Assembly: GCA_024734495.1 (NCBI GenBank)
Contig: JALMQS010000187.1
Coordinates: 5,626,304 to 5,690,303 of the forward strand
Source: Forficula auricularia
Taxonomy: Eukaryota; Arthropoda; Insecta; Dermaptera; Forficulidae
Direction: 5' to 3'
DNA: 64,000 nt
Part shown: piece by piece, positions 21,770-32,200 of the stretch
Position numbering within the stretch: position 1 is the stretch's first letter
How the letters are laid out: each line of letters starts with the position of its first letter
The notes under the pieces: generated by a model
Told to the model about the DNA's origin: nothing
Database searches by the model: none
The model's input: the letters and a program-made list of their open reading frames with translations, nothing else
Program-made: the position numbers and the translations under genes

Positions 21770-24395
21770 GTTTTTTTATTCTTGAATGTTATTTTTTTAA
21801 CCAAATTTTGAAATTTTTTATCTATCCATGTGAAATAATTTTATTAAACTGAAAATAAAAACGAAATTCAAATTAAATTTAGATAAAAGAAAACGATTTC
21901 AAAATTGTATATCGATAATTTTTAATGTAAATATTTAATTTATCCCTACTTAATCAAAATGTTAGTATTAGTAGAAAGTGAACCTACCTGAAAAAGAAAA
22001 AAATATTATTAGTTAAATAATATAGTAGATATAAAGTATTTATTATAAAAATTTCTTAGTTATTTAATTATAAGAATAGTGTTTTAAAAAAGATATTTTA
22101 CCTTAACACCCAGCGTCTCGTGCCTGAACCAATCCAGAAATATTGACTCCACAGGAATACATATACACACTCACACACAAGTGAAAATATACTCGCGATT
22201 CGATTCGAGAAGGGAAAGACGAAAGAATAGGAAATTAAAGGTAAACTGGATACAGGATGAAAAAGATAAAATATGTGATTTTCCAGAAAATAGGAAAATT
22301 AAATACTTAATCTAAATGTTAAGATTAGTAAGACGTGCACCTACCTAAAAAAAGAAAAAATATTATTAGTAAAATAATATAGTGAATATATTGTATTTTT
22401 TATAAAAATTTTCGGAATATAATTTTATTTAATATATTATCTATTTTGGTTAATCTTTTTAAAAAATTTTGAAAAAATTAATATGAAAAATTTAGAGTAG
22501 GTATTTCTTAGTTATTTAATTATAAGAATACAGTATTAAAAATATATTTTACCTTAACAGCCAAAGTCTAGTGCGTGGACCATTCCAGAAATATTGTCCA
22601 CACAAGACCACACACAAACACACGCGCACAAGTAAATATATACTCGCGATTCGGTTCGAGAAGGGAAAGACGAAAAAGAAGGAAATTAAAGGTACAATGG
22701 ACACAGAATGAAAAAGATAAAGTATTTGATTTTCCAGGAAATAAGAAAATCAAATACTTAATCCAAATGTTAGAATTAGTAGGACGTGCACCTACCTGAA
22801 AAAAGAAAAAAATATTATTAGTTAAATAATATAGTGAATAAAAAGTATTTTTTATAAAAATTTTCGGAATATAATTTTATTTAGTATATTATCTATTTTA
22901 GTTGATATATAATAAAGCGGTTTGTTCTACAGCATGCGCCGTTTTCCACATCAACACGCCAATTCTCTCTATCCAGGATGTCTTGCTCTTGTAGTTGCCT
23001 ACTGGTCATTGCCTCATCTACTCCTGCTTCCACGTTCGTCTCGGTCTTCTATATCTTCTATTTTAGTTGATCATTGTAAAAAATTTTCGAAAAATTAATA
23101 TGAAAAATTTAGAGTAGATATTTTTAGTTATTTAATTATAAGAATACAGTATTAAAATATATTTTACCTTAACAGCCAAAATCTCGTGTGTGGACCATTC
23201 CAGAAATATCGACCCCACAGGAATACATTAATACATATACACACACGCACACAAGTTAAAATATACTCGCGATTCGATTCGAGAATGGAAAGATGAATGA
23301 AAAGGAAATTAAAGGTAAAATAGATACAGGATGAAAAAGATAAAGAATTTGATTTTCAAGAAAATAAGAAAATCGAATACTTAATCTAAATGTTAGTACA
23401 GTATTAGTAGGGCGAGGACCTACCTGAAAAATAGAAAAAAAATATTATTAGTAAAATAATATAGTGAATATAATTTTATTTAATATACCTATTATCTATT
23501 TTAGTTGATCTTTTTAAAAAATTTTGAAAAAATTAATATGAAAAATTTAGAGTAGGTATTTCTTATAGTTATTTAATTATAAGAATACAGTATTAAAAAT
23601 ATATTTTACCTTATCAGCCAACGTCTAGTGTGTGGACCATTCCAGAAATCTTGTCCACACAAGACCACACACAAACACACGCGCACAAGTAAATATATAC
23701 TCGCGATTCGATTCGAGAAGGGAAAGAAGAAAAAGTAAAGGTAAAATGGACACAGAATGAAAAAGATAAAGGATTTGATTTTCCAGGAAATAAGAAAATC
23801 AAATACTTAATCTAAATGTTAGAATTAGTAGGACGTGCACCTACCTGAAAAAGAAAAAAATATATATTAGTGAAATTATATAGTGAATAAAAAGTATTTT
23901 CATAAAAATTTTAGGAATATAATTTTATTTAATATATTATCTATTTAAGTTGATCATTGTAAAAAATTTTAGAAAAAATTAATATGAAAAATTTAGACTA
24001 GGTATTTCTTATTTATTTTATTATAAGAATAGAGTATTATAAAGATATTTTACCTTAAGAGCTAACGTCTCATGCCTGGGCCTGGAATACTGTGACCCCA
24101 CAGGAACACTACTGACACTCCCGCACAAGAATATATATACTCGCGATACATTTCGATTTCGAAGGAAAAAGATTTGTGAACACACGGATTAAATTTGGAT
24201 AGAATTAGGGATAGGACATGAATCTCTTGTTAAAAGAATCAATCACTAATTAATAAAATACATATAATTAATATTTGGGATGAAGGGTTGTTTATTAATG
24301 AGGGGCGGGCTCAGTTGAGAGGGTGGATGAATGTGGAGACGCCATATTGTAATTCTCACAATCAATGTTTCATCCACCATTGCCTGACACAGACT
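21770..24395 (-). ncRNA. candidate spliced non-coding transcript with tandem exon-like units
   Basis: On the minus strand, similar units recur with matching splice sites. Acceptors (TTTTTTCTTTTT(C)AG|GTAGGT) precede 23844, 23423, 22795, 22344 and 21987. Donors (TTAAG or ATAAG|GTAAAATAT) follow 24054, 23610, 23168, 22553 and 22102. This implies a first exon of about 24395-24054, internal exons of 235, 256, 243 and 243 nt, and a terminal exon from 21987 with AATAAA near 21838. The best frame in one unit (22568-22753) is stopped or shifted in others, so it is probably not protein-coding. Each unit holds an inverted pair AAGTATTTGATTTTC / GAAAATCAAATACTT. Alternatively it is only a degenerate satellite. 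Confidence 0.4.
22907..23056 (-). mobile_element. 5'-truncated LINE 3' end with 15-bp target duplication
   Basis: Exact 15-bp copies of TCTATTTTAGTTGAT lie at 22892-22906 and 23057-23071. Between them, on the minus strand, is a ~50-codon open frame including EQDILDRENWRVDVENG and ending in a CTTTATTATAT tail. The length of the duplication and the truncation are typical of target-primed retrotransposition. The clade was not identified. Confidence 0.65.
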
Positions 24396-24417
24396 GGCTC
24401 CTGTCCCGATCTATCCC

Positions 24418-24428
24418 CCTTATATACC
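24418..24428 (-). promoter_or_regulatory. TATA box upstream of the exon-like array
   Basis: The minus strand reads GGTATATAAGGGGG, with a second TATATA at 24488-24493 in a similar context. The GC-rich block 24290-24530 stands out from the AT-rich flanks. Initiation about 30 nt downstream would be near 24395, leading into the first exon-like unit. No experimental support. Confidence 0.35.
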
Positions 24429-24789
24429 TTTCCCCACTGTCCCCTCTCCCCCTCATTTCCCCTCCCACTGCCCCTATCTACTCCCCTTATATACCCTTCG
24501 AGACCCATTAGGGGAAACTATTTTTAGCTTATCTTCAGAAATAATCTTAATCGGCTTAGAATAGTACTTCATACACTATTTTCACTTATTCCTTTTAATT
24601 ATTTAGTAGTGTTTAAAGCACATCACTCGACTTTCACTTACACTCTAGTAATTATTTATCTCCATTTAGTCTATGGCATTTGACTTTCACTTATCTCTAC
24701 ACCTTTGTAACACCCTGAATAATTCAGAGATATTTTTTTTTATAAATATTTCCACAAAAAAAAATATGTTATTTAAAAAAAATATTTTC

Positions 24790-25110
24790 CCCATTAGGGC
24801 CGCGCCACGGGGTCCAGCTTAGGGTCCCATAGATCCTAAATACGGCCCTGCGTAGATGAATATTTGCATCAACCAGAGGACATTCTCATTGATTTCTCTT
24901 GATTAATTTATTTTGCTCTTTAATTTTTTGAAACACCTGATTCTCTCTTTTTGTAAAAGTGTCTGGTTTAAAAAGATTTAAATTTAAAATTCAAGCCTTT
25001 GAAATCAAAATACAAGATTACACCATCTTAATGATTTTTACCTTCAGGGCCGGATTTATCCTAAGTGCCGCCCACGGGGCACCCTGAAAAATGCCTCCCC
25101 CTTACTAGAG
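24790..25110. mobile_element. fragments of hAT-like ends (CAGGGCCGGATTTA type)
   Basis: CCTAAATACGGCCCTG ends at about 24850, and CAGGGCCGGATTTATCCTAAG begins at about 25045. Such ends are typical of hAT-type repeats. Nothing codes. Confidence 0.4.
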
Positions 25111-25211
25111 CCTAAATAAAATGGATAAATGTTTGATAGACAATTTTCAAATAAATAAAATCATTCATTTATACTCGAAAATCTTTTATTATAAATGAGA
25201 TAATTATATAC

Positions 25212-25600
25212 AGTGTCGCAACCGGGATTTTGTCATGGAGGGGGCTAACACACACACACACACATATATATATTATATTTAATAAACATGTTCGTAAAAT
25301 GCCAAAAATAATGTTTTGACAATTTCATAATTAAATAATATCATTTAATATTATATTTCAAATGGATGAAGATAAACGCTTTTATTATCGGGTTTTAATT
25401 TTTAGTATTATCAATCGATTTATTATATACTCCAGTCTCTTTACAAATAGTTTCTCTAGACAAAAAAACCTCACTTTTCCAATATTTAATGAAAATATAA
25501 TCATTTATTTGTCTTAATTTATAGTCAAATGATTTATTAAAATTTAGCAAATATTTTTGTTATTTTCATTTGTTAATTTTTTCATTTTTACTTTTACGTT
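25212..25600. mobile_element. partial hAT-like element, empty-site reference
   Basis: Starts CAGTGTCGCAACCGGGATTT and tracks 18775-20340 without the two insertions there. It ends without a clear right terminus, near TTCATTACAAAATTTGG. Confidence 0.5.
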
Positions 25601-26147
25601 CATTACAAAATTTGGTTCTGTGTAGGTCCGGAGGTTTAAAATTTTGCATTTTTGCTCTCCTCTCCATTTTGATGGTAGCTTTTGCATCACATTGTATTGT
25701 CTCGGGAGCTAAATATGTATGGACAATTTCAGCACAATCGGATAATAAAAAGTGAGATTCAAATTCGGAAAAAAGTTGGAACCGAGAAAAACATCATACG
25801 AATTTTGCAAGTTAAAAAAGCAAGAAGTAAATTCAATTAAAAACTGAATTCTATTAAATATTCATATAAAATATTTTAATACCAAGTAGAAAATCACCCA
25901 ATACCAAGTAGAAAATCTTCCAGAGTGCTGGACAGTTATTGTTGCCTTATTTATTTATTCATATTAGAATATTTTGTTTTAGACTTCAAATCATCGCCTT
26001 CGAAACCGTAGTTTCAAATAAATATTGTATTCCTTCCTAGTTCTATTTTTTTATTTATTTATATTTAAATGTATTTTTCATACATATATATTACAATATT
26101 TACAAATCTTAATACTAAAGTTATAATATTTCTCAATAGAAATGTGT

Positions 26148-27060
26148 TCAACTGTCCCTCTTAAGATATATCCTCACTTGGTTCTTAAATTGAATCAGAC
26201 TTGATGCATTTCTCACTTCAGCTGGTAAAGAATTAAATTCCTCAAGTCCTCTAAAATATAATGAATTTCTTGTGCCCTCTTTCCTCGCCCTCTCAATAAA
26301 TATATCGTCTCTAATTCGCGTCTCATGGTCATGGATCTCGTTGACCAATGTGAAATTCAGATAGGCTGGCAGCTGCCTATGATATAATTTATATACAAAA
26401 CACATTGTCTGTAAAAATAAGAATTGCTTCACATTCATAAGTCCTAAACATTCCAGCATACTACTTATTGATGTATATCTGTCACATTTTAAAATAAATC
26501 TCATGCATCTATTTTGTAAGAGTTGCAGCTTATCAATATTCTCCTGAGTACCAAAATATAATATTGTAGGACAGTAAGAGAAACTAGGACTAATTATAGT
26601 TCTATACACCTTAATTCTAGTGTTCATATTCAAATTATTACTAGCTCTACCAAAGTATTGCACTTTTCTGTTTACATTCTTCAAGAGCTCACTATGATGA
26701 CTCTTAAAGTTCAACTTCGAGTCAACCACTACTCCGAGGTATTTAAATGAATCCACATATTCCAAATTTACACCATTCAGATAGATTGGACTTAACCCTT
26801 CTCCACCCACCCCCAAATGCATTACTTTAGATTTCGTACAATTTATAAACAGTTTATTCATATTTAGCCAGTCTTCCAACTACGTAAGGGTTCTATTCAT
26901 TCTCTGACAAGCCCTCTCAACATCACAATCCTCCCTCCACAAATAATAGTGTATCATCGGCAAACAGATTTATAAAAACATCATCATTAATACAGTTACA
27001 AATGTCATTAATATATAAAACAAACAACAAAGGCCCAAGAATACTTCTAATAGTTCTCTA
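26148..27060 (-). mobile_element. LINE reverse-transcriptase 3' fragment (jockey/CR1-like)
   Basis: The main frame (26148-26879, minus) is the C-terminal part of a non-LTR reverse transcriptase: FKYLGVVVDSKLNF, then LQLLQNRCMRFILKC, and RNSLYFRGLEEFNSLP near the end. Further upstream, after a stop at about 26880, the catalytic motif FADDTLLF (about 26955) and GPLLFVLYINDI (about 27030) are readable. It is 5'-truncated and broken by stops. Clade assignment is from general resemblance only. Confidence 0.8.
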
Positions 27061-27609
27061 GATTTTACATTAGTATCTATTTAAAAATATTTTAGATAAC
27101 GAAACTAAGTTCTCATAATTTTGAGTAGAATTCTCTTTTGATTTCATATATTAGTTGTATCTTTATGCTGGCAGGTTCAAAATATTCTTGACATATTAAT
27201 AATCTGAGATTAAATTATACACCTTATTCATTCTTACTTTTTATTATAATAATCAAAAGAAGAAAACTTGAAAGACAGTCGAAAGGAATAGTCTCATTTC
27301 AGTCCAGTCTATTGTAGATAAAATAAATATTATATATTCAAAAAAAATTTATTGATTGTTTTGTCTATATATAAATAAATACAAATCTTTTATACAACAA
27401 TCCAGAAACGTTTATTAAAAATCCAAACGTTTCGGGAGAAATTTTTCTTTATCAATGGAAATTTGAAAAATTCTGAAAAAATAGTTGTTTTATAAAAGAA
27501 TAAAGCAACTATAAACAAATAGTTTGGAAATAGGCAATTATACAGATTGTCTTGGAGATGAAATCATCTTTAATAAAAATAAAATATGTTGAGGTGTTCT
27601 GATGTGACC

Positions 27610-29072
27610 ATCCACTTGACTTTACCATACAACCTGGCCCATGGGGGGGGAGGGGGTTAGTTTTTCCATTTTTGAGAGCTCCGCGGGGGCCCACATGATT
27701 ATATATACAAATTTGATTTCTGAGTTTGGTACAAGAGCCTATATTTTCAATTTTTGACTATACACCCCCCCCCCCCCCCCCCATTTTGGCCGGTTAGTTT
27801 TTGAATTTTTAGACTTCTGGGGGTCCACTTTGATTATGTATACAAAATTTGGTTGAGTTTGGTAAAATGGTCAAGATTTTTCATTTTTGACCACCCCCTC
27901 CCCATTTTAGGCGGTTACTTTTTGCATTTTTAGACTTCTGGGGACCCACTGATTATGTATACAAAATTTGGTTGAGTTTGCTCAAATGGCCTAGATTTTT
28001 AATTTTTAACCCCCATCCACCCCCTTGGGTCGATATGCACCAAAATCTAATCAGCTCTTAACGACAGGGCATATTCTCCAGTCGTGTGGGAGGACGCACG
28101 ATGGAAGGCTCAGGAGGCATGATGCGGTAGTGAGACGTCTGGCTGATGAACTTATTAAAAAGGGAATGCGGATCGAGCTCGAATATTTATATCAGAGCTC
28201 GGCCGGGAACAGAAGCCAGACATCGTAGCGAAGGACGGGTCGGGGACGGTGTGGGTTCTGGATGTTCAGATAGTGTCAGCGCTCCTTGGACTGGGGGTTG
28301 CCCACAGAAACAAAATCAATTATTATAAGGGCAACTCCAGTCTGGTGAGCAACATTGCGGCAAGGTTTGCGGGATTGGGCTCGGGTTCTGTGAGAGTTGA
28401 AGCCATCACACTCTCGTGGAAGGGAGTGTGGTGGCAGCAAAGCGAGATGCCTCCCACTTGTCGCCCTGGGAATTTCTCAGAGAACTTTAGCACGATATGA
28501 CCTTCAGGGCGATGAGGGGTTCATTAATGAATTTTTACAGCTTCAACAGGAGAACTTATAGGGAAATCGCCATCCGCTAGAAATTGTATATAAAAAAGAA
28601 AAAAAAGAAAAAAGAATTTTTTTGTAAATATATTATGTTAATATACCTATAATCATGTAAATAATCCTGTAATTAAATTCACCCGATAATGTAAATATTT
28701 CTTGTTAGTGGAGGCCCCCACCTGCGTGGCCCAATAAACGAAAAATCAATGGACTAAAACTACGTGTGAAATTTGGTTTCGATATTCACACTAGTTTTTG
28801 AGCTAGCTCGTCCACAAAAATTTGGTAACGCACAGACTAACAGACAGACTAAATAACAGATATTTTGACAAAACAATTATTATCTCGAAAAATAAATTTT
28901 TTCGATGTTCACTTAAAGAGCTTTTTTGTAGAGCGAAATGCCATGGTTTCGTTCAATTTTTTTAATCAAAATAGTTTCAGCCGTTTTTGAGATATTTCGA
29001 AAAAAAGAAGGAAAAAACCCACTTTTTTCATGCACGATTACAATACTTGACCATAGCCTGTATGGTAAAGAA
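27610..29072. repeat. C-rich repeat element, TTTACCATACA ends (copy 3), split by an R2-like fragment
   Basis: The left end CTTTACCATACAACCTGGCC and right end CCTGTATGGTAAAG match the copies at 4259 and 13300. The sequence after TCAGCTCTTAA (28061) resumes at TCAATGGAC (28746) after a 684-bp insert. Confidence 0.7.
28062..28745 (+). mobile_element. R2-clade-like LINE fragment: restriction-like endonuclease domain
   Basis: Translation gives GHILQSCGRTHDGRLRRHDA, then after a one-base frameshift near 28210 the block KPDIVAKDGSGTVWVLDVQ, then AHRNKINYY. The PD...D residues, the zinc-knuckle-like H-C, and the K..Y further on fit the C-terminal endonuclease of R2/R4/NeSL-type retrotransposons. The frame ends at 28497-28499. 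About 245 bp of 3' UTR ends CCCAATAAACGAAAAA. Its boundaries are exact by comparison with empty copies; two bases (TC) of the target appear lost. Confidence 0.75.
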
Positions 29073-29244
29073 AAAATATAATTATTTGAAAAAAAATTCT
29101 CTAAAAATTTTTGATTAATATCAGCAATTGGATTTTTAATAAACGTTTCTAGAATGTTTTATAAAAGATTTGTATTTATTTGTAAAATAAATATAAGTAA
29201 TAAATAAAAACACGAAATTGTATTGTATAAAAAGAATGAAAGTT

Positions 29245-29250
29245 TTTATT
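29245..29250 (-). terminator. poly(A) signal of the cyclophilin gene
   Basis: The plus-strand TTTATT gives AATAAA on the minus strand, 42 nt after the stop codon at 29292-29294. Confidence 0.55.
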
Positions 29251-29291
29251 TAAATATAAATATAAAAATAAATAAAATATTTTATAAAAAT

Positions 29292-32200
29292 TTATGTCAA
29301 TTCTCCACAAGAGCTAATTATAATCTTCTCGGTAGGTGTTCCGGATTTTGTACCATATTTCTAGAAAGAAAAAAATTTATTAGTTTTGTCTCATTTCAAT
29401 AAAAAACAAAATAAAATAAATGTATAGTGCGTTACCTCCATTTTTTTAACAACATCCATTCCACTGATAACATTCCCAAAAACAACATGTTTGTTATCCA
29501 ACCTAAAATTACATTACTATTATTAATAAAACATTCATTTTGCAGATAGTAGAAGAATTAGAATTATTAGAAAAATCTCGAGGGTGTCTTATGGAAATTT
29601 TTATTGAATTTAAGAAAAGGAAACTATATTTTTTTTCACAAAAGAGAAACAAGAGGTTGTCCTCTGCTTGATGCAAATAAACATACACACATATATATCG
29701 AGATGATATATCTGTATATATATTATTTATTTATCTAGATTAGTTCCTAGCCCTCCAGCAGTGACGAAAGAACACCAAGTTTTCAATATCCATATGATAT
29801 TGACTCCATGAAAAAGATTTATAATTGAAGAAAGACTGATGATGAAGACATAGCCCCAAACAAATAAATAATATATATATATACAGATATATCATCTCGA
29901 TATATGTGTGTATGTTTATTTGCATCAAGCAGAGGACAACCTCTTTGTTTCTCTTTGTGAATCAACAACTCTGCTACTCGGCAACAAAACAAAAACTTTT
30001 CAATTATTATTTTTTTTTTTACCTACCTCCTTGGAATTGAACCCAAGTATAAAAAGCATTCTGTAGAAGATACAATCGTGATTTTTCTAATTATTATTAT
30101 TATTATTTGTAAGTGGACTACTAGTCCGTAAAATTATCTAAATAAATAAATTATTATTATCAAATTTGTTACTATTATTTGAATGCTTCACTTGTCAAAT
30201 CGATTAACTTCATTAAACAAAAAGTGGAGATATGGGATGAAATATTCATTATTACATTATTTATTATTATTCAATGTCCAAAAAATCTTGGCATTTAGTG
30301 GTGTTAAGGTAGTTCTTTCACAAATGCGAAAATTCAAGAAGTCTTCGAAACTTAGAATATAAGTCATTAAAAAGCCTAATAAAAGTCGATTGAAGGAGAC
30401 AATAAGAGTGTGTCTTCTGCTGGAATTCCAGCAGAAGACACACTCTTTATTGTCTCCTTCAATATATAAAAATTCTGCTACTCTCGGCAAAAACTTTCAA
30501 TCTAATAAAAGTCATTAAAAGCCTAATAAACACACTGTTATAATTTGAAGACGATTTACCACACCAAACATGAAATAATTGCAATTAAAAATGAAATTTT
30601 TTACATATGGTGGATTGGAAAAGTGTGGGAAAATTAACATTATTTTATTTTTTTTCATTGAAGGACTTTCACCATCTTGATGAAAAACTAATATTTGTTA
30701 GAGTACCTAATATATTCGGAGTAACTTAAAAAAAAATTGAAATTATTTACCTAGTAGTTTTGATAAAAAAAAAAAAACATGGACGATTGTTTTTATTGGA
30801 GATATAAGATCAATCGCTTGGAAACGATCCATTCATAAAGAGGATATAGTAGTGTGAAAAATACAGCCGAGTTAAGAAAACATAACCTAAAATTTTAGCA
30901 CCGTTCATAGTGGATACGAGGCTAAAACTTTTTGAGTGGATTGTCGCGAAAGAACTACCTTAATTAGTGGCGAAACAATAGGGTGGCAGGACGGGCAAAA
31001 TGCCACGGGCCCCCGCCAGAGAGAGCCACGAGCGCAGGGTATCAGGGTATCCTAACATTTATTATTACTAAATTTAATAAATTTTATTAGTTTTGTATTC
31101 AATTAATTTAAATTACTTACTAAAAAGTACAAACACAAATTAAAAGTTACTAGAAAATCAATGAAAACTGCACACCGAGGGATGAACTGCGACCTAATAT
31201 GCTGTACATCTACTTCCACTTGTACTTCCAAATATTTCCAAGTACTTCCAAATACAGTGGTACCTTGAGATACGAATGTCCTAACATACGAATGTTTTGA
31301 GATACAACATGAAATATTCTAAAATTTATACCTCAGACATACAACGAAAAATTTGAGATACGAATTTGCGATGTGCCTTGTTTGATGATAGATGTATCAC
31401 ATTCTTTCGTAACATTTTAAAAGAAGGCAGAAACAGACCTCATCTTGATCGTTACCTTATGAAGGTCTCATGCAGTGAAAGTCAGGAAAGTGAGGCCAAA
31501 AGGGCCTGACGTTAAAGTGATGATTGACAAACATTGTGTGTTATTAATATATTAATAAACAAATTAATAAACATTATGTGTATTATTACTCGTTTATCTA
31601 TATACAAATTGTGTACCATATATTATGTGTAATTTAACTGTGTTTTGGATTAGTTTCATATCGCTAGAACGCATTAATATATATATTACATTATTTTAAA
31701 TGGGAAAAAATTGCTTTGAGATACGATTTTTTTGTCATACGACGATGATCACAGAACGAATTAAATTCGTATCTCAAGGTACCACTGTATTTTATTTTTT
31801 TATTTTATTTTATTCGATATACGGGAGTTATTTCCAAGTATTCCAAATATTTCCAAGTAATTCCAAATATTTCCAAGCACTTCCAAATATTTCCAAATAT
31901 TTCCAATTACTTCCAAATATTTCCAAGCACTTCCAAATATTTCCAATTACTTCCAAATATTTCCAAGTACTTTCAAATATTTCCAAGTAGTTCCAAACAT
32001 TTCCAAATATTTTCAAGTCTTCCAAAATACTTCCAAAGAGGTGTACACCTACTTCCAATCGCGGATCACCCCTCGCTGCACACTAATTATAATGGCGTTT
32101 GTACGTACTTTACCTAGTGATTCATTAAAAAGAAACTACAACGTTTTAGGTTCTTTACATTGAGAGAGGGCCCCATCCGATGAAATTGTCACGGGCCTTA

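Noticed and set aside
22568..22753. 75-codon minus-strand frame in one exon-like unit
   Set aside because: Interrupted or shifted in the sister units, so unlikely to be translated.
24288..24527. 79-codon plus-strand frame rich in Pro/Leu/Ser
   Set aside because: Lies over C-rich tract and the minus-strand TATA motifs; no domain.
31700..32058. Frames of repeated FPSNSKYFQ or WKYLE on both strands (also 61824-62100)
   Set aside because: Translations of a 20-bp tandem repeat; open in several frames because the unit lacks stops.
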